Assembly: GCA_016808115.1 (NCBI GenBank)
Contig: JAEQBH010002436.1
Span: 150,001 to 214,000 of the forward strand
Length of the DNA: 64,000 bases
Direction of reading: 5' to 3'
DNA from: Tetrastigma voinierianum
Lineage: Eukaryota; Streptophyta; Magnoliopsida; Vitales; Vitaceae
Below are positions 32,640-45,262 of the stretch, in pieces (the first letter of the stretch is position 1; every line of letters starts with the position of its first letter). The position numbers and the translations under genes are program-made. The notes beneath the pieces were generated by a model. The model had not been told where the DNA came from. It was given only the letters and a program-made list of their open reading frames with translations, and searched no databases.

Positions 32640-35600
32640 TTTTAAATAAAATAAAATAGAATGTTAAAGATACCTTCCCAAATATAAAATCTAATACAAA
32701 GCACAATTTTAAAAAGCAAATTTTGTAACTAATAGAAAAACAATCACATTTTTTCACACAATTTCAAGTTCTTTCAATGATGCTCATAATTCACACATCT
32801 TCCATATTGTTAGTCAAAACAAAACATTTAACTTATTCAAAGAACTGATCAAAAAAAAAAATTTAACTTATTCAAAGAAAAAAATTTATGGTAGATTTCA
32901 TGAATTGTCATTGCTTTGCTGTAAGATAAGAGGATATGGTATCATTGACCATTGTTTGTCCAAAGACAACTACTAGATTAGAACTACAACTTTAGTCAGT
33001 TAGAGAGTTAAAAAACATAAAAGATCGAGTGCTTAAATTGTAACAAATTATGCATTACATAAGCTCTCTTGTAGGCAAGTCAATGAAAATAAAACTAAAA
33101 AAACAAGAATATAGAAAATCCATATGAGAAAATTCAACAATCAACCTAAAATGACACTAGGAAAAAAGGCTCATTTAAATAAATAAACTGAATGTTAAAG
33201 ATGTGATTCCTCCCCAAATATAAAATCCAATACGAATTATAATGTTAGAAAGCAAGTTTAAGAAGAAAAAATTACATTCTGTGAACAGAATTTCAATTCT
33301 TTTTATGATGCCGATAATTCACAAATTTTTCATAATATTAGCCAAAATACAGCATTTAAGCTATTCAAAGCAGCGAATTGTGGGCAGATTTAAAGCATTG
33401 ATATTAAGCTTTCCGTAACAATAGAGGCTATGGCATCATTATTTGTCCAAGGACGGCTATTAGGTTACAAATGCAATAGAAATATTAACAAAGATAAGAG
33501 CAAGTGTTGAATAGTAATTTTTTTAGCAAAAAAGACCTTTCATAACAAAAGTTTTCGAAAAATCACCAATAATAGAAACAAAAATTAAAACCAAGAAAAA
33601 TAAAGAAAGCAATGTGAAACCAAATTCAATAGTCAACCTAAAATTACACTTAAAAAGAAAAAGATTGTTTTAAATAAATAAAATCAAATGTTAAGATGCA
33701 ATTCCTCCCCAGAAATAAATCCAAGACGAAACACAATTCTAAAAAGCAAATTTAATAAGTAGAAAAAACATTGCATCCTCTACACACGATTCAACTCCTT
33801 TAATGATACCCATGATTCATACTCTTTCTTCATATATTATTAGCCAAACAATTTACATTTGAGTTATTCAAAGAAGCAAATTGTTGGTAGATTTAATGTG
33901 TTGTCATTGCTTTCAAGTAGGATAAGAAGCTATGACATCATAATTTGTCCAAAGAATACTAGATTACAGTTTCAACGGGTGGAAGCTACTGGTGAGCTTT
34001 TGGAAAAGCAACTCAAAACGGGTGGCAGGGATTTTATGACAAGATTAGCTTTAAGGGCAAAAGATGACTCTTCCTAGACTTGTTTTCAATTATCATTAAT
34101 AAAGAAGCAATGGTAGATCAGTTGCAAGAGTAGGTTGGGGAGATTAGATGTTGGAATCTAGTGTTCAAAAGACAGATAAATGATTGAGAGTTACGTGAAA
34201 TAGAGAGATTGCTCATAAGATTGCAAGGGCATCATATCAAAGAGGTTGCTGATTAAAGATGTCATCAGGTTGTCAAAGGTTAACACCTTTTTTGTCAAAT
34301 CTTTCCACACATCCCACAACATCGCCGCCTCGATGTGCTTTCCACAAGCTACAAATGGAACATTTGGGTGTCAAAGAAAATCAACTTCGCCTTCAAAAGC
34401 AATTTATGAAAGATTTTATCTTCTGATCAACCAAAGAAGGGAGATATTAGAGTCTTCCAAATAGATGCTACTTCTGTAAGAGTGAAAGGGTGAAGAGAAA
34501 GCAGTGAAATACCTTTTCCACCATTGTACTACGGCCAACATGTTGAGGCACCTTATTCTAGCCATTTTTAGGGATCAAATGGTGATGTTGCTTTGCATCA
34601 AGGATTAACTCTTCATTGGTGTTGTACTTTTTTGGAGAAGATGAGGAAGATGGCATGGAAAGCAACTCCTTTATGATTATTTTGCACCATTTGGAATGAG
34701 AAGAACGAAGAAACTTTGAAGATGTTGAACTAACAGATCACGTGATTTTTGGCTCCTTAATGTATGTATTTTTGGAGGGGGTTAGAATTCACAAAAAAGT
34801 TTAATTCTTTGTCTGCTTTATATTTCATAAAACAATTGGGTTGTAAATGAAGCTTAGGTGTGGTTTTTGTCCTAGTCTTCTTTTTTTCTTTTTTCTTTCT
34901 TTTGTCATTTTGTATACATTGAGTATATTTTTGGTGCTTCTAGTCATTATTAAATCAATTGCTTTACTTTAAAAAAAAATCAACTTCTATGAACAATAAA
35001 AAGATAGGAAAAAAGGGAAGACCGAGTGTTTGAATTGTAATTTCAAAAACTCCACATTCCATCATCAACAGTTTCAAGCAAATCACCAAAAATAGAAGTA
35101 AGAAGAATAACAAGAATAAATGAAGTGATGTGAGAGGAAAAAATTAATCAACCTAAAAATTACACAAGAAAAGAAAAAGGCTACAACTTAAATAAGTATA
35201 CTGAATGTTAAAGACGCTATTCTTCCCCAACTATAAAATTCAAGATGAATCACAATTTTAGAAAGAAATGCAGGGAAAAATTGCATTCTCTAGCACAATT
35301 TCAGTTCCTTCATAATGAATATAATTCACACATTTTACATTTCATTAGCCAAATCAAAGCATTTTAGTTATTCAAAGAAGCAAATTCTTGGTAGAATTTA
35401 ATGCACAAAGTGTGAGAGAAAATTAAGAATAACCTAAAATTATACTAGCAGAAAAAAGAGAGGCTATTTTAAGCAACAAAGCCAAACCATAAAGATAGGA
35501 TTCCTCCTCAAATATATAAAAACAAATTTACCAAGAAAATTTAAGAAGTAGAAAAAAATTGCATTCTCTGAACACAATTTCAATTCCTTCAACAATGCCC

Positions 35601-35900
35601 ATTTATTTACTAGAATCCATGATGCCCATAATTCACATATTTCCCATATTATTAGCTAAAACATAGCATTTGAGTTATTAAAAGAAGCAAATTGTTTGAC
35701 AGATGTAATGAATTATCACAGCCTAATAGACAAAAGGCTATGGCATCATTGTTTGTTCAAGAAGATTACAATTTGCAATTTCAATGGACAATAAAAAGAT
35801 TAAGAAAACTAAGACCAAATACCAAACTGTCACTATTTTCAGAAAAAAAATTTGCATTCCATAACAGCTGTTCCTGACAAATCACTGAAAAGAAAAATAT
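32640..35900. repeat. Diverged tandem array of ~500-bp units, about five copies
   Basis: Each unit shows the same order of landmarks: AATGTTAAAGAT, then ATTCCTCCCCAAATATAAAAT, a run ending AAAGCAAATTT, a CACAATTTCAATTC-like block, GATGCCCATAATTCACA, CATATTATTAGCC, TTATTCAAAGAAGCAAATTG, TGGCATCATTGTTTGTCCAA and AACCTAAAATTACAC. Starts are near 32660, 33187, 33680, 35205 and 35480. Copy 3 is split by the LINE fragment at 33965-34979. The fourth unit looks shortened. By-eye divergence is substantial, so the array is old. I do not recognise the unit. Confidence 0.75.
33965..34979 (+). mobile_element. 5'-truncated LINE 3' end with poly-A
   Basis: Broken plus-strand frames match the end of plant LINE ORF2: near 34030-34090 a WEDKIS/KGKRW-like block, then KVNTFFVKSFHTS (34273-34311), a CYFCKSE-like cysteine segment near 34468, and AWKATPL..WTIWNERNEETFEDVE (34655-34730, in two pieces). 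The 3' UTR ends ATTAAATCAATTGCTTTACTTT with a run of A at 34970-34979. It interrupts the third unit of the 500-bp array. No target-site duplication could be settled by eye. Confidence 0.7.
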
Positions 35901-36439
35901 AAAACTAAGAAGAATAAATAAAGCCATATGTGAGAAAATGCAGAACGAGGAAAAGCAATTCTGATTCTAAAGTTTTTAATGTCTTTCGATAACTAAATAT
36001 TGGAATAAGTTCAAATTTCTGTTAGATTATTGTACATTTTGTTCCTCCATTCTTTAATCCATCTGCTATCATTTCAATTTTTGGGCTTCAGTTTTCTGTA
36101 TCAGAAACTTGTTCTTTTTTGCCACTGTTGATAAATTAAGGAAAAGTGGAAGGAATCCTAGATCTTATTTTCTGGTTCCTCTTCCCAATTTTATTGTCAA
36201 ATGACCAAGTTTCAATACATACCATGGTACCCTAGACATGAAATACCAGAAAACTTTTAAAAAATTAAAATATAAATAAATAAATAAACAGAAAATACCA
36301 AGAAGCTACAATTTAAAAATTAACTTGAACTATTTCAAAGTTTCCACGGATAAAAAAACCATAACAACAGACTAAAAAATCTTATTAACAAAATAGAAAA
36401 TACAAAGATACTACGATTAAAGAGTACTTGAGTTTCAGA

Positions 36440-36970
36440 TCAAAACCCTAACAGATTAAATCATAGAAACCAACAATTTTAGTGCTATTACCAACACACA
36501 ATTATAGTCTATGGAATAAGAATAAAACTCACCTCCGAATGATAACCGAAGAAACAAACAGGAAATTACGGCAGAGAATGTGAATTGAAAATTAAAACAG
36601 ACCATAACAAAAGTGTTTGCCATTATTAAAATTCTTTCAGAAACCAAAAAAACAGCAAGTATAAGATGCAGAACTCCTTTTCCATTCCGTATCTCAGCAA
36701 CCAAACAGAAAAGGATGCACAAGTTTGAAACCCTAAGACACGCTAGACCAGCAACCGAGCAAAACACGAATATCTGACAATCCACACATATCGATCAAAA
36801 AGATTTCCATCCATCCAAAACCCTAACAACAACGTAGAGATCAACTGAACCAATCGCCCTAAGCCATCATACATACTGATACAGTTAAAATTCCTCCCAT
36901 TCCCTTTCCTCAGCTTTCTCATGTCGATATTCTCAACTTCTCTTCATTAATTGAAAAAAAAACCCTAACG
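36440..36970 (-). promoter_or_regulatory. Cluster of telo-box-like AACCCTAA motifs
   Basis: AAACCCTAA or AACCCTAAC occurs at about 36444, 36729, 36819 and 36960 on the plus strand (TTAGGGTTT on the gene strand). Telo-boxes are common in promoters and first introns of plant genes expressed in dividing tissue. Their position just downstream of the proposed DCD transcription start fits this, but a regulatory role is inferred. Confidence 0.4.
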
Positions 36971-37186
36971 ATAACAATGCTAACCACAGAACAAATATTC
37001 ATAGACCATAACAGACATTCTGACACAGTTGAGATGGCTATAAAATCAGAACGCACCTTCACCGAGGAAAAGGAAAACCGATATTAAGACAAACAGATAA
37101 CCTGAAAATATAGAAATCAAAGCATTGAAAGATAATTTCAGAATATTGACAGCTAACTTATCTGAAAACACCAAGAACAAACCTAC

Positions 37187-37255
37187 CTGATTGAGAAGGC
37201 AAAAGAGAGAATGGAAGAGGCTCCCCTTGCCCTCGAACTATCGTTATATAGGGCT
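37187..37255 (-). promoter_or_regulatory. Putative core promoter and 5' UTR exon of the DCD gene
   Basis: On the minus strand TATATAA (plus 37244-37250) is followed about 30 nt downstream by a CT-rich leader (CTCTTCCATTCTCTCTTTTG) that ends TCTCAATCAG|GTAGGTTT, a textbook donor at 37187. This is the arrangement of a plant core promoter with a short non-coding first exon. Its link to the DCD coding exons 5.7 kb away is inferred. Confidence 0.45.
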
Positions 37256-37259
37256 CATG

Positions 37260-40200
37260 GAAATCCAGATTTTATGATGAAGCACTCAAATCAATGTCTG
37301 ATTAAAATGTTTCTAGAAGATTCTTGCGGAAAGACTGTGGAACCCAAAATTTACATTACAAAAAAATTGTGTCCCTCTCAGATTTTCTGTGGGCCTTTCC
37401 ACCCGATTTAATTTGAAATTATTGTAGCTAAGATGATTTATAAATACAAAATAATTCATCTTTGGTATTTGCGGGAATTATTAAGTTTTTTTTTTTTTAA
37501 ATTATGAGTTAATGCTCTCTTCTTGGCATGTCTATCTGTTGCAAGAAATATATCTCTAATGATATGGCACTCCTTTGTAGATTTTTTTTTTTAAACAATT
37601 AGATTGTTAATTTGATGCTTATTTTTTTGTTTGGAGTAAAATGAAAAGATAATGAATCAATATTTTAATGCTGAAAAATACTAACATATAATAAACTAAT
37701 AAACCATTTTTATTGCATTAGTCAAGTCTTGCTGGCATGGCATCCTCTTTATTAGGGCGAAATTATCTCATTAAAATAATAAAATGGCATATTTTTATGG
37801 CCTTTTTCCATAAAAAAATATATAAAATATTTGATATCTTAGAAAATTAATCAATAATGTAAATAGAATAAAACTGATGGTAATTAGTTGGATTTTTTAT
37901 TACTGTCTTTATCTAAGATAAAACAGGTGGTTGTTGTAGTTTTCTTTATCATCTTTATTGAAGTAAAAAATATTAGTGAGGAGTTTGAATGGAACTAATA
38001 AATGGTAAATGACTAATAAAAAAACTAATAAGTGGTAAAGGATTTTAAACAATTTTTGTGAGAATAAATGATTAATTTAATAAAGAAAATATTTTCATAA
38101 CATTGGACATATTTGAGATGTTGAATATGATTTTTTTTTTTTTTTAACAAATTTAATGTTCTTCCCTAGGTACTTAACTAGTTTTGCTATGCAACAAACG
38201 TAAGGACATTGAAAGAAGTAATTAAGACTCATAAAGTTTAGAAAAATTAAACTTTAATGCTAATTCATAACGTTTCATAAGGTTTAGACTACTCTCCATC
38301 CTTTTATTATCTCTTTTTTCAATGAGTGATTTTCATTTATATACACTCTTAAATTTTTAAGGAATTCTCAAAGGTTTTCTACTACTATAGTTTTCTAATG
38401 TCAACATTGATGTTAAATGCATAAAATTTTCCTAAAAATCTTTAGAAATCCATGCACATTTCCCATATCTTTTATCATTGGGTAAATAATAAGATGTCTA
38501 GATATTTTTAAACTTCTCTAGAATATTTCACATTCTTCCATTAATAGATGACTTTAGGTGGTTCCAAAAGCGTATTATTAACTTTAAGTATGTTTAAAAT
38601 GATAGCTATTTTGGCATATTGGAATATACTTTTCTATATATATCGCAAATGTTTTTATTGATGCTTTTGCTAGAAACTACTCGATCTTGTTTTAGAACTA
38701 TTGTAAAGCTTGTGCATGCTCCTAATTAACCTTGCTCTTTGATAGTCCCTTCCGTTTCACTAAATATTTAATCACAAGAAGTACACATTGTCTCTAAATG
38801 ACACATTTTGTAATTATTTTCTTTATCTCCTTTGTAGACGAGATTAGGAAAGCCTTAGCGCCTTATTTGATATCTCGCACATCGGATTATGTTAGGGCTA
38901 TGGATAACTTGCATAGAATATTAGTTTTCCCAAGTATTGAGAAGGGGCGTTCATGTCTCCTTAACCAAGCCTTCATGCACACACAAGAACTTTAACAACT
39001 TGAACGGCTAAGAAAGCAACTTAATAGATACTAAAGCCCGTTTGATTATTGTTTTTTAAAACCGTTATCAATAATAGTTTTTGAAATCACGAAGAACGTC
39101 ATTTCGCTGTTTCAACAATTATATTATTATCTAAATTTAAATGCTCTTCATAATAAAGAAAATGAAACCAAATGCGCATTTCATATGATTGCTTTCCTCG
39201 TTTTTATGTGTTAAAAAAATTGTAAACGAATGGGCCTTGAGAACTTGTCTGAATTTTTTCTATTAATAAAAAGTTGAATTTTGCTTAAATAATAAAACAA
39301 AGTTATTTACTTAAACTAATCATTTACTTTATAAATTTAAAATATTCTCACTTTTAGACAAAATTATCTTTAATGTGTTAAAACCCAAAAATATTACAAA
39401 TCTAACCCATTTTTCTATACATGCCGAACTTAAACAATCGTTAATTAAGATTTTAATAAACTCAAGCAACGCTGCCCGCGCTTCTAACACAATTTCAATA
39501 CATGTTGGACTTAACCATCATTAAGTTATATTTGAACAAACTTGAAAATGAGTTAAGTCTAGGTTTAGTTTGGACTTAACACCGCAAGCTTATATTCAAC
39601 AAACTTAAAGCGGCTGGGGTTCGAAAGCCAGGGATTTACAATAAATGAGTAAATTTGTCAAATGATGTAAAATATATTTCCTTGGTTTTAAGAAATGGGT
39701 TAGATTTACAAATTTTTTCTTTGTCCATTTAAACCATTACCCTTATGAAAATTACTGAATCATTACAAATATTAAATTCAGATAACAATGACGATTTATA
39801 AAGAACACAAAATGGTGCTTGGTTCAAGCATTCCTATTTTTTAAAACATTTATTGGGAATGATTTTTGAAAACATAGAGAACAACCACTTCTGGCAGATA
39901 AAATCGTTTCATTATCCTAATTTATGCTTTTTTGAAAAGTACTGAGTTTTGATAAAAAAGAACCTTAACGCCTTTCTCCTGCTTTCCATCTCCTTATTAT
40001 TTAGAACATGTAAACAGTTTTCAAAAAACAATAACTAAACAATTGCTTCAGGCTTTCAAAAAACATTTATCAAGAACAATTTTAAAAATACGAACCAACA
40101 TGCCATAATTTGTGCTTAAAATTTATTTCATTTTTTGTAAAAACCCGTAAAATATTGAATTTTTATGAAAATGACAAAACAAAGGATTCTGTCCATACTA

Positions 40201-40340
40201 CACAGGTTTAAAAAACCCAAAATTTTCTAACAATTGGTTTAATTTAAACTGACCTTATCACCGGATTCATCTCGCAAAATCTAGCGCTTACCTGCGAATT
40301 TCTACTGAATTCTAAAATAAATAATTTCATGTTTTTCGAG
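37260..40340. other. AT-rich intergenic spacer
   Basis: No recognisable gene. Poly-T and poly-A runs are frequent (37480, 37580, 38132). A short open piece at 38838-38994 (DEIRKALAPYLISRTSDYV) follows an AG acceptor and could be an isolated exon relic, but I cannot assign it. The spacer separates the host genes from the gypsy-rich block. Confidence 0.45.
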
Positions 40341-42280
40341 AATGACATCATGATACGATAAAGATTTAATTTTACTTATAAGGACAAGGGGAGGTAGGAC
40401 ACATGACCAGTCATGTGAGTGACACATGACCATGTGTCAAAAATGCATGCAAATTGAGAATCATGTATAATGAGATGTGTCTTAAGGAGGCAGAACATAA
40501 GTTTAAAGGAGAAGGAAAATAGGAGAGAATGGAAAGAAAAGAGGCAAAATAAAAGAGATGTGCAGGGAGAGGAAAGCGGAGAGAGGCATGAGAAAAGGAA
40601 ATCGACTTGTTCTTCCTCAATTCCACCTGCCGTTCGATGGTTGGAACTCATCGCACTAAGAAGTCAAACTGCATATCCGACGAGGACTAAGCTCCAAGAG
40701 TAAAGATCTTCCTTATGTCGTTTATTTCTATCATTCGGCTATTATTACTGATTTTGGACCATGTCAGGCCATGTTTACGGCATGTGACGGGTTTGTAGTC
40801 GCTTAAGGTTGCTTCTAGTGGCGAATTGGGTTTGAAGATGTGTACAGCACTACCAAAATGCCTCAAGACGTCGCAGTGGAAGCCACGCAATTGCGTGGCT
40901 CCTGCAACCCTCGGGCACACTATTGCATGGGATTGGCGCAATAGCGTGGCCCCTATTGCACTTTAACTTTAGAAAGTCATATCTTTCTCAAGTCATATCT
41001 TTCTCGTCTGAACTCCGATTCACGCTTTCTTGGACTCTATGAAAAACTCTTTAAGTCTAGAATCTGGTCATATGCCAATGGTTGACATTTGGTGCTCACA
41101 TCATTGTTGAACTTTTTATTATAGCACCAAGTGTACTAATTGCATGGAATGACATGTTTGTTTGATGAAATGTTGATATGTGTATTAATGTATTGACATT
41201 GAGATGTGTGCTTGTTTTGGAAATTATATGCATGTTGATATAATTATCTATGATGCATGGTGAAATGCATGAATTGTCTATATAACATTCATCATATATG
41301 TGATATGGTATAGACATACAGTAGCACATCACATTACATTGGCGCACTGAACATCGCACGACATAGGGTATGAGCGGTATGGTATGGATCAACACCGCTG
41401 CTCGTGTTCGATGGTACTCTGCACGCTGGATGACGTCCAACAGAGTCTCACAGATGGCAAGCATGGAAAGAAAAACATGTTGAGTAATAGCAAATAGGAT
41501 AGATACCGTGAAAGCCCTGCAGATTTTTGGTTATACATATGTGTTCACAATGAAAGCCTGTGAAAGTGCAGAAGGATCGCGTCTTACAGCGGCACCCCAA
41601 AAATTCACCCACAAAAAGACACATGATTTTGTAAAAATAGTCATTCACAAATATGACATCCAAAAGTTTTGGTTTCAAGAACAAATAACTTTTGATTTGA
41701 AGGTGATCATTGGATGTTATCTTACCAATAACTTTATCACGACGGACATCATGGTGTGTGGTAAAGCCTAAGATTTGACTTAAGTATTTTACTCACTAGT
41801 ATCACATTGAGTAATGGAGTCTGCAATGACTCGAGCATGGTACATGATTGGAGTCTGCAGTCTATTTTACGGCATGGCATCTAAGATTCCATAGTAGAGA
41901 TTGAAAAGGTCTACTGGGATGTGATTGTGAATTGTGAATACTTAATTATCAGATGCGCACTTGCTGAATAGCCTTTGTAGGAATTCTCTACTAAGCGCGG
42001 ATCACCCTTTATGGGAAAAATATTCGTGTACACGGCGCATAACCTGGATCTACGCCATTCGAGGTCAAATAGTACGGAAAGCCGACATATGGCTTTGATA
42101 ATTCTTTTGTAAAATCTGTTGAGAGAACTAGCTTGACATGTATTTTTGGTGTAAAGGAATTGTACTTAAAAATGTGTGAATTGTTTTAATGTATATACAT
42201 CCTTGCATGTTTTAGAAAAAGAAACATGGGTAGATGGGACTCGAAGTGATCCAGGGACACAATGGTGTGGTATCGAGTTA
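40341..42280 (+). mobile_element. LTR-like sequence upstream of a gypsy gag (element B)
   Basis: A purine-rich segment (40480-40610) and a block with TCGTCTGAACTCCGATTCACG and GGACTCTATGAAAA (about 41005-41045) parallel modules inside the better-defined LTRs at 43.1-46.3 and 49.0-51.3 kb. Near 42275 is a degenerate TGGTATCGAG primer-binding-like site, followed about 350 bp later by a gag frame. Together these suggest a 5' LTR; the left border is not defined. Confidence 0.5.
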
Positions 42281-42631
42281 ACCGATATACACTAAGATTC
42301 CTCGCGAAATGACGGCTGTCAACTGGACCGCTGGAAAACATGTATACCACTGGGTGACGTGTACCAGCAGAATTTGATCAGTGGCTTGATGGAGCATGAG
42401 TCTGCACTAATACCATCTGCATTTCATAGCTGTTACAATATGCCATTGATCGCAGGTGTTATGTGTGAATTATATACATGGTAAAAAGTATATAGAAAAA
42501 ATGAACACTAGTGTTAGAAACATAACTTTGGGTTCAAAAAACTAATGATAGTTTAGATCTTTGAGGGTCTATTGAAGGGTTGGTACAACACTACTATTAG
42601 AGGGCAAAGAAATCCTCAAGTTTAAACTTTA

Positions 42632-43066
42632 TTGCTATCTACCATATGTAGATGGCTAGTCGAGGAAGAGGATCGGGCCATAGCTGCGCTGCGGGCACAA
42701 AGACAACCCACGACCATCGACTTTGACCAACAAGCCTTCATAGAGGCTATTGGTAATGTGATTGCTACTATTGCACAGGCGACTATTGTGGCTGCCACCA
42801 TTGCACAAGCTAGTACAACTGGGAGCCAAGGAGGGTTAAGTAACCTCCAGAAGTTCAAGGCACACCATTCTCCAACCTTCAGGGGAGGAGAGGACCCGAT
42901 GGTAGCTGATCATTGGTTCCGCCAAGTCGAAAAAACTATGGAAGCAATGGAGATCACCTCTGATGCCACTAGGATAAAGCTAGCAACATTCCAGTTAAAG
43001 GGCGAATCCCAAGTGTGGTGGGATTGGGTCAAAACCTCAAGGGACTTGGAGGCAATGATATAGGAA
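42632..43066 (+). pseudogene. Ty3/gypsy gag N-terminal half, interrupted
   Basis: The open frame contains the retrotransposon gag core: FKAHHSPTFRGGEDPMVADH, WFRQVEKTMEAMEITSDATR, IKLATFQLKGESQVWWDWVK. Gag forms the virus-like particle of the element. An Ala/Thr/Ile-rich stretch precedes it (AQATIVAATIAQ). The frame stops right after EAMI, where the LTR of element A begins (43068), so the rest of gag was separated or lost by nested insertion; I do not find its continuation nearby. Confidence 0.85.
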
Positions 43067-44109
43067 GCGTAACACCTCAAATTATACTCTAACCCGCTTT
43101 ATAACATGTTTAGGGTATAATAAAAGTAAAAGTATATTTTTCCGAATAAAATAAATATAAAAAAGAAAATAAAACAAGAACTGAATTAATACAAAGTTAT
43201 GGGTAAATTAATAATTTACCAATCAGACCCAAAGACTATAATTTAATAAGTTCATATACAAAGTAGGATTTAGATAAATTTGAATTGAGAATAAAATGAA
43301 ATTGAGGGCCAAAAAGTAATAAAAGAAATATTACAAAAATCAAATACAAAGAAAATCGCGAAGAGACAAGTGGCTTGAAGAAAGAGTAGAAGTTTCCTTA
43401 CTTTTGATCTGATGGTCAAGAATGCTCCAAAAGAGAGAAAATGTGAAATAAAGCGGACAAGATCAATGAGATAAAGTGCCAAAATAAATATCTCATTTTT
43501 GGCCTCGAGAGTGAGAGGAAAACTGACAAGTGAATATAAGAGAAGGAGAAAGAGAAGATGAAATAAGAAGAAGGAGAAGAAGAGAGTTAAGGAAGAAGGA
43601 GACTCACAGAAGAACTAAGGAATATTTGTATGGTTCATGGGTTTATGGGAATGCTAAGATTTTGTATAGAAAAGTATGAAACTTTGTTGTTCTCAGGAGG
43701 AAGTCTGTTTTGTATGGATTATAAGATAACAATATGGTATTTGTCTAAGCTGCATAGAAAGTGATGGGACATTACTAAAACCTCTATTTTGTGTGTATGG
43801 TTTAGCTGGAAACCCAAAATCATTTCTTGTTAAGGTTAAGTTAAGAAGAGCTCTAAGGCTCCTATATATGTGTTTTGGGAAAGGTCTGGTTGCAATTTGA
43901 ATCAAGAAAAATTCCCTATTTTCGATCATATGTATTATCCGAACCTTAGAACTGATTTTTGGGTAAAAAATAAAGGAAATTTGGCAGTGAGTCCTTCTAG
44001 TAAATTGTAGCCACATCAATGAAATTGATGTTAGACTTTGAATTTCATCCAAACCTCCAGAACTGCTATGGTCCTTTACCAAGGTTAGGTCACCAATACT
44101 GTGCCCCGC

Positions 44110-44960
44110 CTGGCCGGGTGACTACACTCCGACTCTCGAAGGTCATAACTCCTTTGTCCGAACTCCGTTTCGGGTGTTCTTATACTCTATGGAAATCCCA
44201 TTGAGTCAATATTCCATTAATATACCTGTGGAGGACAGTAGGTGTCGAACCGAGCTCGACTAAAGCCAGGTCACTTCAATAGTTCCGACGCCTACTGGTA
44301 GACTATGTGTGACTTCCAACTTCGGAAGGTCATAACTCCTTTGTCCGAACTCTGTTTTGGGTATTCTTGGACTCTATGGAAAGCCCATTGAGTCAAGAAG
44401 CCATTCATATGACTGTGGAGGACAATAGGTGAGCTCAGATAGGTAAGCTGAGCTCGGGCCAGGCTAGGTCGCCTACTAAAGCAGGTCGCCGGCCAAGTCT
44501 GATTTACACTCCAACTTCGGAAGGTCATAACTCCTTCGTCCGAACTCCGTTTTGGGTGTTCTTGGACTCTATGGAAATATCATTGAGTCAAGAAGCCATT
44601 CATATGTCTGTGGAGGACAATAGGTGTCAAACCAAGCCTCACAGTCGTTAGTCTACTGGTTTGACAACGCAGACCTCCAACTCTAAGGTCATAACCTTTC
44701 GACCGAACTCCGCTTCGGTGTCTCTCGACCTACGAAGCCCAACGAGTCAAGAAACCATTCATATGCCTATGGAGGACAATAGGTGAACTCAGATAGTCAA
44801 CGAGCTCGTCCAGGTCAGGGTCATCTCGGTCAGCAGTCACCGATCGGGTTTGACTTACGCAAAGCGACCTCCAACTCTGGAAGTGGTCATGTTTCTTCGT
44901 CCGGAATCGCTTCGGGTGTTCTTAGACTCTATAGAAAGCCCATTGAGTCAAGAATCCAGT
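44110..44960 (+). repeat. Five ~190-bp tandem units inside the LTR of element A
   Basis: Each unit carries GGTCATAACTCC (or a variant), TTTGTCCGAACTCCG, a TTCTTGGACTCTATGGAAA motif, CATTGAGTCAAGAAGCCATT and, in four of five, GGAGGACAATAGGTG. Unit anchors lie near 44143, 44330, 44524, 44689 and 44885. Single or double diverged copies sit in other LTRs of the window (about 41000, 49990, 50175, 56230, 56440), so the module belongs to the family and was amplified here. Confidence 0.85.
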
Positions 44961-45157
44961 CATACATAGGATGATAAAAGTGAACTCATATTGGGTCCAA
45001 AATAAGGAAAACGGTAAGTGAGTGATAAATTAAGAAGGCCCGCGTACAATATAAGATAGATACAAGTATAAGATGGGAGAAGTACAAGTCCGTGTATTAA
45101 GATTCGTGATGTGTATAAGTTCTCAGAATCTTTATGAGATCGAAACAAGTATAAGTT

Positions 45158-45262
<105 letters not shown>

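Larger units (their letters stand above)
31516..37186 (-). other. Probable 5' UTR intron of the DCD gene
   Basis: A CAG|GTAGGT donor at 37187/37186 and a CATACAG acceptor at 31516, both on the minus strand, would define a 5.7-kb intron between a short non-coding exon and the first coding exon. No other coding region on this strand intervenes. The interval holds the 500-bp repeat array, a LINE 3' end and, near its start, several AAACCCTAA-type motifs. This is an inference from splice signals and position; transcript evidence would be needed. Confidence 0.45.

Noticed and set aside
38838..38994. Possible exon encoding DEIRKALAPYLISRTSDYV
   Set aside because: Preceded by an AG acceptor and ended by TAA, but isolated in AT-rich spacer with no partner exon and no family that I recognise.
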